Below, one piece after another: positions 26,302 through 34,672 of a stretch of DNA of 64,000 nt. Location: NCBI RefSeq assembly GCF_022749195.1, contig NZ_CP094226.1:956001-1020000 (forward strand), read 5' to 3'. Numbering within the stretch: the stretch's first letter is position 1; every line of letters begins with the position of its first letter. The notes beneath the pieces are model-generated. The model ran no database searches and was not told where the DNA came from. It saw nothing but the letters and a program-made list of their open reading frames with translations. The position numbers were made by a program, and so were the translations under genes. The stretch comes from Streptococcus oralis (GTDB lineage Bacteria; Bacillota; Bacilli; Lactobacillales; Streptococcaceae).

Positions 26302-28895
26302 TATTTTCTCCTATGTACCACTAGATATCCGAGTAGAATTGTAAAGAAGATTCCTCCTAGAGGAAGGATTATTCCTAACACGAGTGTACTGCTGAGGAAG
26401 TCAATCCCGGTCTCAGGTACACTATTCTTATCATTTGTAACTGTTGCATACTTGTCCGCATCAAGCTTACCTTCTTTGTTTTCATAAGTAACCTGATAAC
26501 CAATCGAAGAGTTTGATTCTTCTTCTACGGTATAGGAGCTATCGAGTGGTAGCCCATAAATTTTTATCGTGTGGTCTTTGTTAAGATCAACAGACGCTCG
26601 TCCATCAGTAAACTGCAAGATCGTTCTTTTGTTATTCACCAATACATTATAGGAACCATTCAATGGTCTATTCTGAGCATCCTTTATGTTAATGGTAATC
26701 TTAAAAGATTTTAATAGATTGGCAAATACACCCGTAACCTTTTTTGTAACGTACAAGCTTGGAAGCTTGTGGTTCGTGACAGTACTGGTTTCATCTTTAT
26801 TCAGATACCCCTCTTGATTCTCATATGTAACATGGTAACCAATTGTTGATGTGGCTTCTTCTTCAACCTTGTAATGGGTTCCTCGAGGAAGATAGCTTAG
26901 AATACCTTTCCAACGTTTTCGTTTGTCAACACGAATCTTCGCTTCTCCATTCACAACATTTATTTCACCAAAAGTTCCATTCAATGGGTTAGAATCAGGT
27001 GAGGTTAGTTTTACTTTAATCCAAAACTCCTTGTTCAAGTTGTTTTCAGATTTCAACACTTTTTTGATTGTCAGGCTTGGTAATTGTTTATAGATTACCT
27101 TAAAGGATGGGTTAGTTTCTGTACCAACATTTTTTATTTCTTTGGTAAAGGCTGGGACGTCCGGTGCAATTAAATCGTATTGATATCCTTTGGCAACTTT
27201 TTCAAAGTTCCTCGTTTCATTAGATACGTTTTTTCTAACATTCACATTGGTCTTTCGATATTCTTGATTGTCAGAACCTCCGTTCTTGTTCTTTTGAACC
27301 AGTTTCAGCTCAACATTACTCGGTTGATCAGCTGTAATAACAGTTCTCGCACCCGTCACACCTTGCCATTCAACTTCCACTGGTACCGTTAATGGATCCG
27401 AAGGCTTAAATGTTGGGTTGTCAGAGTATTCTTTGGTCTTGGTTTGGGAGGTGCCTATTCCATAGGAATAGGTGACACTGGCACCTTTATTGGAATAGAG
27501 TTTATTGACATCAGAACCTTCAGCATCACCAGCCTCTATCTTCTTATCACCAGCAATAGCATCTAAGGCATCTTGACTAGATGTAACAGTAAATTTAAGG
27601 ACATATCTAGCTCCATCTTCTAAGGAATAATTCGGAGAAAATTTAGCCGTAACTTCCACTAATCCTTCTGAGGTTGTTTTGGTATCAAAAGTTACTTGAT
27701 TTTCAGTTAATATTTCACTACTACCAGCCTTTTCTTTCACTACACGAAACTCTGACGATCCGTTCGGTAATAGCTGAACATACTTAGAAAGAACATCCTT
27801 TATGGTCACGTGGTGGATTCCCAGTGGCAGAATCTTATCAGTGATATCTTTGAAACTGTCTTGTAACTGGTCTTCATCATTTGCAGAGAATATTTCATTT
27901 GGAATGGAGGCATTATGTTGCCTCATATAATATTGCAGACTGGTAATACTGTCGACATTATTTGAATAACGAAACTTAATGGAATAAAAGCCATCTAGTT
28001 TTGGAGCGAGACTATAGGCTAGATTATTGATAGAGCCATCTAAATTATTCCAGAACCATTCAGGCGCCGTTTCTGATCCATCCTGATTATTATAGTTGTA
28101 AACTGTATAACCATTATCATTGTAATACATATTGGCAAAACCATCTGATAGAACAATAACAACCTTCTTGGCATTTGGTCTTGCACTATCTATCAATTGA
28201 TTAGCAATACGAATACCCGCACTAATATTGGTTCCTGTACCGATTCCTGATTCAGTCCCTATTGATTTGCCACCAGCAATTCTCATATTACTGACAGCAG
28301 TCTTTGAACCACTAGCATCGTTATTCCAATTTAAAATTGTTTCCGCATCATCCCATGGGGACACACCATCATAAAATGCTGTTCTCTCTTCATACGGCCA
28401 ATACCGATACCCCCACTCCCATTTTCGGTAGTAGGCATTCCATGCTTGTTCCGCAAACTTATTATCAATCTTTCCGCCAAAACCTACCATGGATAACCGA
28501 TTATTTGAATTGGATAAAATCGTATCAATTAATCCCTGACGATCTCGAGTTCCTTTAAGGGTATTTTTTAAAGCATCCAATCTTGTAATTGTTCGGCCAG
28601 TAGAAGAAGGAACATCTCTCTTGTTCATACTTCCTGAGAGATCTGCTACTAAAACAACATCTAAGGGATCCGTTTGAGTTTCTGTCCCAAGCTTAGAAGT
28701 GATATCCAATGACAACTCATACTTGTCATCTTGTCCGGATATCGGAGTAATTGTCTTGTGAAGAGTTGTCTGAGGTTCTGTATTAGAATCAGCATTTAAC
28801 ATACCTATCGGAGCACACAAAAAGAGAATAGCTAACAGTGTAACTAAACGGCGCGCAATAATTTGAACTTTCTTAAAATCAAAGCGAATGTTCAT
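26301..28895 (-). CDS. pitA: PI-2 ancillary pilin/adhesin PitA
   Basis: An 864-residue surface adhesin, intact from signal peptide to sorting signal. After an N-terminal signal (about 1-36) comes a von Willebrand factor A domain with the metal site DLSGSMN near residue 89-95 and continuing through VVIVLSDGFANM. Two or three CnaB-type stalk domains follow (PSLTIKKVLK, PSLYVTKKVTG). The end is VPETG, a hydrophobic span and HRRK. It should cap or decorate the PitB fibre. In some pneumococcal PI-2 islets pitA is interrupted; here no stop or frameshift was seen. First gene of the operon. Confidence 0.92.
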   Translation of the reverse strand: MNIRFDFKKVQIIARRLVTLLAILFLCAPIGMLNADSNTEPQTTLHKTITPISGQDDKYELSLDITSKLGTETQTDPLDVVLVADLSGSMNKRDVPSSTGRTITRLDALKNTLKGTRDRQGLIDTILSNSNNRLSMVGFGGKIDNKFAEQAWNAYYRKWEWGYRYWPYEERTAFYDGVSPWDDAETILNWNNDASGSKTAVSNMRIAGGKSIGTESGIGTGTNISAGIRIANQLIDSARPNAKKVVIVLSDGFANMYYNDNGYTVYNYNNQDGSETAPEWFWNNLDGSINNLAYSLAPKLDGFYSIKFRYSNNVDSITSLQYYMRQHNASIPNEIFSANDEDQLQDSFKDITDKILPLGIHHVTIKDVLSKYVQLLPNGSSEFRVVKEKAGSSEILTENQVTFDTKTTSEGLVEVTAKFSPNYSLEDGARYVLKFTVTSSQDALDAIAGDKKIEAGDAEGSDVNKLYSNKGASVTYSYGIGTSQTKTKEYSDNPTFKPSDPLTVPVEVEWQGVTGARTVITADQPSNVELKLVQKNKNGGSDNQEYRKTNVNVRKNVSNETRNFEKVAKGYQYDLIAPDVPAFTKEIKNVGTETNPSFKVIYKQLPSLTIKKVLKSENNLNKEFWIKVKLTSPDSNPLNGTFGEINVVNGEAKIRVDKRKRWKGILSYLPRGTHYKVEEEATSTIGYHVTYENQEGYLNKDETSTVTNHKLPSLYVTKKVTGVFANLLKSFKITINIKDAQNRPLNGSYNVLVNNKRTILQFTDGRASVDLNKDHTIKIYGLPLDSSYTVEEESNSSIGYQVTYENKEGKLDADKYATVTNDKNSVPETGIDFLSSTLVLGIILPLGGIFFTILLGYLVVHRRK

Positions 28896-28935
28896 TTTAT
28901 TCTCCTTAACTAGAATGTTTTTTACATTGTTACTA

Positions 28936-28955
28936 TATCAATCTATAGATTGATA
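28936..28955. promoter_or_regulatory. 20-bp perfect palindrome at the pilus operon start
   Basis: TATCAATCTATAGATTGATA is fully self-complementary. It lies directly below the predicted -10 of the pilus promoter, so it would cover about +1 to +20. This is the place of a repressor operator. Related TCAAT/ATTGA halves recur upstream at about 28985-29024. Confidence 0.6.
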
Positions 28956-28960
28956 AAACA

Positions 28961-28989
28961 ATTTTACACTAAAGTCCAAACAGTGTCAA
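28961..28989 (-). promoter_or_regulatory. pilus operon promoter
   Basis: TTGACA (28984-28989), exactly 17 bases and TAAAAT (28961-28966) with TG before the -10. The predicted start is near 28954, about 60 bases above the pitA ATG. The rest of the 310-base pitA-pepT gap is very A/T-rich and holds the divergent pepT promoter. Confidence 0.75.
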
Positions 28990-29040
28990 TCAATATAATT
29001 ATTTTATATTATATCGATTGTGAAATGGCATGATTCTTCT

Positions 29041-29069
29041 TTGTCTTTCAAACTATTCTATGGTAAAAT
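29041..29069 (+). promoter_or_regulatory. predicted pepT promoter
   Basis: TTGTCT (29041-29046), 17-base spacer and TGG-TAAAAT (29064-29069). It leaves a leader of about 130 bases before pepT, in which the only open frame is eight codons long (29111-29137, no ribosome site). Confidence 0.6.
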
Positions 29070-29206
29070 GAAAAAAGAATAGAATAACCGTTTTTCTATT
29101 TGAGATTATTATGGATTTGAGTTATTATATTTTTTAAATCATAAAACCTTCGGAATTAGTTTTTTCTGAAGATAGCATTTTATTTTTAATTGTAAAAGGA
29201 GTTTTT

Positions 29207-30430
29207 ATGACTTATCCGAACCTTTTAGATCGTTTTTTGACCTACGTTAAGGTCAACACGCGTTCTGATGAACACTCTACTACTACTCCAAGTACGCAAA
29301 GCCAGGTAGATTTTGCGACCAATGTCCTTATTCCCGAAATGAAACGTGTCGGTCTGCAAAACGTCTACTACCTTCCAAATGGTTTTGCTATTGGTACCTT
29401 ACCAGCTAATGATCCCAGCCTGACACGCAAGGTTGGCTTCATCTCCCACATGGACACTGCTGACTTTAATGCTGAGGGAGTTAATCCGCAAGTCATCGAA
29501 AATTACGATGGTGGAGCTATCGACTTGGGTGATTCAGGCTTCAAACTGGATCCTGCTGATTTCAAGAGTCTTCAGAAATATCCGGGCCAAACACTTATCA
29601 CAACCGATGGCACGACCTTGCTGGGTGCTGATGACAAGTCTGGGATTGCTGAGATTATGACTGCTATTGAATATCTGGCTGCTCATCCTGAAATCAAGCA
29701 TTGTGAAATCCGTGTCGGTTTTGGACCAGATGAAGAAATTGGTGTCGGTGCCAATAAGTTTGATGCAGAAGACTTTGATGTTGACTTTGCCTATACTGTT
29801 GATGGGGGCCCACTAGGGGAGCTTCAGTACGAGACTTTCTCAGCAGCTGCTGCTGAACTCCATTTTCAAGGGCGCAATGTCCATCCTGGTACTGCTAAAG
29901 GTCAGATGGTCAATGCACTTCAGCTAGCGATTGATTTTCATAATCAACTTCCTGAGAATGACCGACCTGAACTAACAGATGGTTACCAAGGTTTCTATCA
30001 TCTTATGGATGTGTCAGGTAGTGTAGAGGAGGCGCGTGCAATCTATATCATTCGAGACTTTGAAAAAGATGCCTTTGAAGCACGTAAAGAAGCTATGCAG
30101 TCTATTGCTGACAAGATGAATCAAGAACTTGGGAATGATCGCGTGACCTTGACTCTGACTGACCAGTACTACAATATGAAGGAAGTCATTGAGCAAGACA
30201 TGACTCCCGTTACCATTGCTAAAGCTGTTATGGAAGATTTAGGAATCACGCCTATTATCGAACCAATTCGTGGAGGAACAGATGGCTCTAAGATTTCCTT
30301 TATGGGTATCCCGACTCCAAATATCTTTGCTGGTGGTGAAAACATGCATGGACGTTTTGAATACGTCAGCCTTCAGACTATGGAGCGTGCGGTTGATACC
30401 ATCATTGGCATTGTAACTTATAAAGACTAA
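29207..30430 (+). CDS. pepT: tripeptide aminopeptidase, peptidase T
   Basis: A cytosolic M20-family di-zinc enzyme that removes the N-terminal residue of tripeptides. Metal-binding and catalytic motifs are FISHMDTAD (near 77-85), [21 protein letters not shown] (in two parts near 132-152), [11 protein letters not shown] and [10 protein letters not shown]. Length 407 is normal. AAAAGGAG precedes the ATG. It forms the other flank of the pilus islet, as in pneumococcal genomes with PI-2. Confidence 0.96.
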   Translation: MTYPNLLDRFLTYVKVNTRSDEHSTTTPSTQSQVDFATNVLIPEMKRVGLQNVYYLPNGFAIGTLPANDPSLTRKVGFISHMDTADFNAEGVNPQVIENYDGGAIDLGDSGFKLDPADFKSLQKYPGQTLITTDGTTLLGADDKSGIAEIMTAIEYLAAHPEIKHCEIRVGFGPDEEIGVGANKFDAEDFDVDFAYTVDGGPLGELQYETFSAAAAELHFQGRNVHPGTAKGQMVNALQLAIDFHNQLPENDRPELTDGYQGFYHLMDVSGSVEEARAIYIIRDFEKDAFEARKEAMQSIADKMNQELGNDRVTLTLTDQYYNMKEVIEQDMTPVTIAKAVMEDLGITPIIEPIRGGTDGSKISFMGIPTPNIFAGGENMHGRFEYVSLQTMERAVDTIIGIVTYKD

Positions 30431-30466
30431 AAAAGACGAGGTAGCTCAGCTACTTCGCCTTTTTTT
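30431..30466. terminator. bidirectional terminator between pepT and phtE
   Basis: GAGGTAGCT and AGCTACTTC form a stem around one base, with an A-rich left side and a seven-T right side, between convergent genes. Confidence 0.7.
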
Positions 30467-30473
30467 ATTCGTT

Positions 30474-33400
30474 TTATTGAGCACTTGGCTCAGACTCACT
30501 TTGCGCTTGCTTTTCTGTTGGTTTAGAAGCAGCTGTTTCACTGTCTTTCTCAGACTTAGATTGGCTATCCGTTTCACTTGCTTTTGAACGGAATTCCTGG
30601 TTCAAGCTAATGATTTCTTTAGCTAGAGTGAGGAGACCTTCTTTATCACTGCTTTTGGCTGCAAGTTGATCAAATAGGCCATCAACACGTTCAAAGTCTG
30701 CATCGGATCCCTTGTTATCCTCAAGATACTTGTGAAGAGAGAGCAAGACATTATAGAGTTTTTGATAGATGATCACCGTTTGTGGATCTTGTTCTGCTTC
30801 TTTTTTCTCTCGTTGGATAGTCGCTGCAATACGATTTAAAAGATCCTCAAGTTGTGTTTTAGCTTCGTCAAGGTCTGCATTTTCCTTTTCAGTAGCCGCT
30901 TTGATATTAGCTGCTTCTTCAGCTAGGGATTGTTTGACACCATCTTCTTTGACACGTGCTAGGAGTTGGGCAGCTTTAGTTAGGAGAGCATCCACTTCTT
31001 CCTTCTTAACATGGCTAACCCGCTCTTCTGGCATAAAATCACCGTAGAGTTCTTTTAGGAATTCATAGATGGCGGTCTTAGCAGTTTGACTATCTACTTT
31101 TTCCGTATCTAGAATAGTCTTACCAACTTTTGTAGAAACGGGTTCTTCTTTGAGAGCTTCTTCTACTTCTAGCTTAGTTTGGTAAATAGTTGGGAATAAC
31201 TTGTTCAAGTCGGTTGCTTTGAGGAAAGATTGTGACTGGTAAAGTTCCCATGTCAATTTAGCAACACGGTTTCGAAGTTCTTCTCTCAAACGACCATCAG
31301 ATACATGTTCGTAGAAGTACTTGATGTACTCTACTGTTGTAACTCCTGTCCGATCTCGGAAATCTTGCAAGGCCTGCAGTTTCGCTTCAATGGCAGCCAA
31401 CTCTGTCTCATCCTGTGCTAGTTTTGCTTCCTGCAAATGTACCAAAAGATCTTTCTTAGGCAAGCCATAAGTGTCCGTATCCAGTGTATTGATCTTATCT
31501 ACAAGGGCTTGGTACTTCTTATCTAAAGGTGAAGTTTCAACCGGTGCCACACTTTGATCCACATGGATGTATTGTTTATCGAAGAGATCCAAGGCTGCTA
31601 GGTATCCAGCAGTTGAGTTTGTTGCCAGTTTTTTCATATTTTCGGTGAACTGCCCCAAAACAAGTTCAACACGTCTCTGCATGATTGGCTGATCTTTGTA
31701 GAGACTTCTGCTATCTGCTAAAAGTTGATCCACCTTAGATAGAACTGTTTGTTCATCAAATGCTCCAGGTTGATAGGTCGATTGTAGGGCTGGAATCTTG
31801 TTTTTCAAAGCTACTTCATATCCCTTAGTTTGAACCTTGATGTAGTGATTGTGGTCTCCGTGAGGAATCACAAAACTACCACTTTCTACCTGTAAACTAT
31901 AAGGAGATACCCCATCACGTAGGGCAGTCGTATACAGTTCATTTAGGAAATCCAGTTCTGGATTCCCAGTTTGGAGAGGAATACGAACATGTTCTTTTCG
32001 AACAGCATAGGGATGGATATGGGTTGGATCATAGGCTTGATCCGGATTTCCAAAGACAAAGAAGCCGTTTGAAATACGAATCGCTTCGAGCGGAACCCCG
32101 TAGGTCTGTGAGATATACTTGATTTTTTCTTCATCGCTAGCATCTCTTGAGAAACTTTCCACAGTCTTTGCAAGTGGTTGAACGTGCTGAGACTGATGAT
32201 TTTCTTTCAAGTGATCTTGGGCAGCTTTGATTTGGGCTGCAGTCAAGTCTTTCTTAAAGAAATAATGAGCGTGATCTCCATGAGAAACTACAAACCCTTG
32301 CTCATCTTCACTAATAACACGGTCAGTTGCAAAACCATGATCATGTTCTTCACCGTGGTGATGGTCATGCTCCTCTCCATCATGGTCATGATCTTCGTGG
32401 TTGGTATCCTGACTTCCATGGTCACCGTCTTGGTCATGAGGATGATTTGGTTGAGCTGGATGTTCTGCTGGTTTGCTTGGATTTTCCAAAGGTGTTGGCT
32501 TCCCACTGTCGCTAGATAAAGGAATCATACGCGCAATCTTTTCTTCCAAGGCAGAAAGCTTTGTATATGGGATGAAATGATAGTGATTACCGTGAGGAAT
32601 CGCCACGCCACTCGGTGTTCTGCTCGAAATCTTAGCAGGGTCAAAAATCAAGCCATCTGATTCAGCATAACGTTGACTACTTGGAAGAGCATAGAGTTGC
32701 TGCAATAGACTCTGTAAGCTCTCTTCTGGATTTCTTGATCTTTCAGCTTCTTGACTCGGATTGCTAGTTTGACTAGTTGTGTTTGGACTCGGACGATAGT
32801 CAGTCACACTTGCTTGTTTTCTAGTTCCAGAGAGGTAGGCTTGGGCAGCAGCTAATTCGCTAGCAGACAAGGAGCTCTTTGGAATGTAGTGGTAATGTCC
32901 ACCATGAGGGACAATATAGGCATCTCCAGTATCCTCTATAATATCAGACGGATTAAAGATGTAGCCATCATCTGTAGTATAACGACCTTGAGATTGCGCA
33001 AGCGCCACTGCACTGTTAGAAGTTGGTGCATCGTGAGTATGACCTTGTTTTTGGCGCTCAATTTCGTCCTTCGTACGAATGTTATCAGCATGAGCCGCAT
33101 CTTTAAGGTAGACATAATACTTACCATCCACCTTGATAATGTAGCCACCTTTGATTTCATTGACAATATCAGCGTCTTTCAGTTGAAAATTGACATCTTT
33201 CATCAACAGTTCTTCGCTGAAAATCGCGTCAAAAGGAACTTTACCATTGTAATAATGGAAATGATCACCGTGTGAAGTCACATAACCTTGATCGGTAATT
33301 TTCACAACAATTTGTTCAGCCTGAATATCTTCTTTTTTGTTAACTTGATCTGGTGTCTGGGTCTCTGTTTTTTGAGAATCTTGCTTCCCGTCGACATAAG

Positions 33401-33512
33401 ACACACGGTTATTATCTTTGTTTCCTTCTACCTGGTGTTGGTTCAATGCATAGATGCAAAGGCTTAGGGAAAGGACAAGAGCCGATCCTGCTGCAAGGTA
33501 TTTCTTCTTCAT
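30474..33512 (-). CDS. phtE: polyhistidine triad surface protein, PhtE-like
   Basis: A 1012-residue exported zinc-binding surface protein. Signal or anchor sequence is at about 1-25. HxxHxH triads: HGDHFH (near 81), HGGHYH (203), HGNHYH (307), HGDHAH (411) and HGDHNH (551), plus HIH near 498. A separate His/Asp-rich loop at about 351-392 (DHDHDGEEHDHHHGEEHDHG) should bind more metal. The C-terminal 400 residues are helical and end in a Ser/Glu-rich tail. The third ATG (33512) is nine bases from GAGGAG and is preferred. It is co-transcribed with adcAII, whose product is thought to receive zinc from Pht proteins. Confidence 0.88.
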   Translation of the reverse strand: MKKKYLAAGSALVLSLSLCIYALNQHQVEGNKDNNRVSYVDGKQDSQKTETQTPDQVNKKEDIQAEQIVVKITDQGYVTSHGDHFHYYNGKVPFDAIFSEELLMKDVNFQLKDADIVNEIKGGYIIKVDGKYYVYLKDAAHADNIRTKDEIERQKQGHTHDAPTSNSAVALAQSQGRYTTDDGYIFNPSDIIEDTGDAYIVPHGGHYHYIPKSSLSASELAAAQAYLSGTRKQASVTDYRPSPNTTSQTSNPSQEAERSRNPEESLQSLLQQLYALPSSQRYAESDGLIFDPAKISSRTPSGVAIPHGNHYHFIPYTKLSALEEKIARMIPLSSDSGKPTPLENPSKPAEHPAQPNHPHDQDGDHGSQDTNHEDHDHDGEEHDHHHGEEHDHGFATDRVISEDEQGFVVSHGDHAHYFFKKDLTAAQIKAAQDHLKENHQSQHVQPLAKTVESFSRDASDEEKIKYISQTYGVPLEAIRISNGFFVFGNPDQAYDPTHIHPYAVRKEHVRIPLQTGNPELDFLNELYTTALRDGVSPYSLQVESGSFVIPHGDHNHYIKVQTKGYEVALKNKIPALQSTYQPGAFDEQTVLSKVDQLLADSRSLYKDQPIMQRRVELVLGQFTENMKKLATNSTAGYLAALDLFDKQYIHVDQSVAPVETSPLDKKYQALVDKINTLDTDTYGLPKKDLLVHLQEAKLAQDETELAAIEAKLQALQDFRDRTGVTTVEYIKYFYEHVSDGRLREELRNRVAKLTWELYQSQSFLKATDLNKLFPTIYQTKLEVEEALKEEPVSTKVGKTILDTEKVDSQTAKTAIYEFLKELYGDFMPEERVSHVKKEEVDALLTKAAQLLARVKEDGVKQSLAEEAANIKAATEKENADLDEAKTQLEDLLNRIAATIQREKKEAEQDPQTVIIYQKLYNVLLSLHKYLEDNKGSDADFERVDGLFDQLAAKSSDKEGLLTLAKEIISLNQEFRSKASETDSQSKSEKDSETAASKPTEKQAQSESEPSAQ

Positions 33513-33525
33513 TTTCATCATCTCC

Positions 33526-34443
33526 TCATTTTAATTCTTCTGCTAGAACATTCATGTTTTCTTCTAGATTTTCTAAGTAAGTTTTGTCATTTTCAGGATC
33601 TGCTTCTAAAGGATTGAGTGTCTTTAGACTAACTCCTGTTGATTTGACCAAGGTCTCAGCGACTTTAGAAGAAGCATTGCTCTCAGTAAAGATGGTTTTA
33701 ACCTTATAGGTTTTAACGAATTCTTGGATTTCTGTCAACTGTCTCGGACTTGGCTCTTGTTCAGGGGAAATCCCTGCTATACCAAGTTGTTTCAAACCAA
33801 AGCGTTTAGCGAGATAAGAAAAGGCTGTGTGTTGTGTAACAAAGGTCTTTTGACTCGCTTTTTCAAAAATAGGCTGGTACTTCTTAGTCAATTCTTGGGC
33901 TTTAGCGATAAAGTTTTTAGCATTCTTTTGATACGTTTCCTTATTAGCACTATCAATCTCCGAAAGTTTGTCAGCGATAATCTGAGCTTCTTCACCTGCT
34001 TTTTCAGGATCTAACCAAGTGTGTGGGTCGTAGAGTGTTTTTTCATCGATGCCGTCACCAGCTTCTACATCTTCTAAACCTGGAACACGCTCCAAGGTCA
34101 TTCCTTCAGAAGCTTCTAAAACCTTAACTTTTGAGTTTTTCAAGTTAGGATCTAGACTTCCAGCCCAAGATTCGAGCGTATGAGAATGGTAGACAAAGAC
34201 ATCCGCGTCATAGATAGCAGCAATGTCATTTGCTGACGGTTCAAAGGAGTGAATCCCACTACTTGACTGAATCATCCGTACGTCATTCAAATCACCTGAT
34301 ACCTCTTTGACCATGGCATAGATTGGGTAAAAACTTGTTACAATCTTCATCCCTTTTGCTTCTTGTTTTTCTTTTTGACCACATGCTCCTAAGACAAGAA
34401 CCAGCAGACCTACCACTAATAATAGAAATGTTCTTTTTTTCAT
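33526..34443 (-). CDS. adcAII: zinc-binding lipoprotein AdcAII (Lmb)
   Basis: A 305-residue cluster A-I solute-binding lipoprotein for zinc, working with the AdcBC permease encoded elsewhere. Lipobox LGAC near residue 21. Zinc ligands fit His in SSSGIHSFEPS (near 66), DPHTWLDP (near 140), QHTAFSY (near 204) and a late acidic residue in FTESNASSK. It lacks the His-rich loop and C-terminal ZinT-like domain of AdcA. The promoter region has three AdcR-type boxes. phtE follows 13 bases below the stop, so the two form an operon. Confidence 0.95.
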   Translation of the reverse strand: MKKRTFLLLVVGLLVLVLGACGQKEKQEAKGMKIVTSFYPIYAMVKEVSGDLNDVRMIQSSSGIHSFEPSANDIAAIYDADVFVYHSHTLESWAGSLDPNLKNSKVKVLEASEGMTLERVPGLEDVEAGDGIDEKTLYDPHTWLDPEKAGEEAQIIADKLSEIDSANKETYQKNAKNFIAKAQELTKKYQPIFEKASQKTFVTQHTAFSYLAKRFGLKQLGIAGISPEQEPSPRQLTEIQEFVKTYKVKTIFTESNASSKVAETLVKSTGVSLKTLNPLEADPENDKTYLENLEENMNVLAEELK

Positions 34444-34452
34444 CGTTACTCC

Positions 34453-34517
34453 TTAACTAGTATTTAACCATTTAATTAACTAGTAAATAGTTTATCTTTT
34501 TTTATTTAATAAGTCAA
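34453..34517 (-). promoter_or_regulatory. AdcR-type promoter/operator of adcAII-phtE
   Basis: Minus-strand promoter TTGACT (34512-34517), 17 bases, TAAACT (34489-34494). Just below it, TTAACTAGTAAA (34476-34487), TTAACCATTTAA (34464-34475) and TTAACTAGTATT (34453-34464) resemble the AdcR consensus TTAACYRGTTAA, each with mismatches. AdcR with zinc represses such promoters. Confidence 0.75.
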
Positions 34518-34605
34518 GATTTTAATCGTCAAAAATAAAATCACTGTTTTAGGACTCTTTGATTCATTTTTTTAAGACGGTAACCCCCAGCTTTTTTAAC
34601 AAAGA

Positions 34606-34643
34606 AAAGGACATTATTCTATCAAAAATAGAACAATATCCTT
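34606..34643 (-). terminator. terminator of the second pht gene
   Basis: AAAGGA-ATT-TTCTAT pairs with ATAGAA-AAT-TCCTTT across a short loop, followed by TCTTTG on the minus strand. Confidence 0.6.
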
Positions 34644-34672
34644 TCGAATAGATTATAACTAATAAAAATCTT

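Noticed and set aside
32330..32460. tandem repeat array in the PhtE-like gene
   Set aside because: The His/Asp codons are repetitive in composition but not a regular DNA repeat unit.
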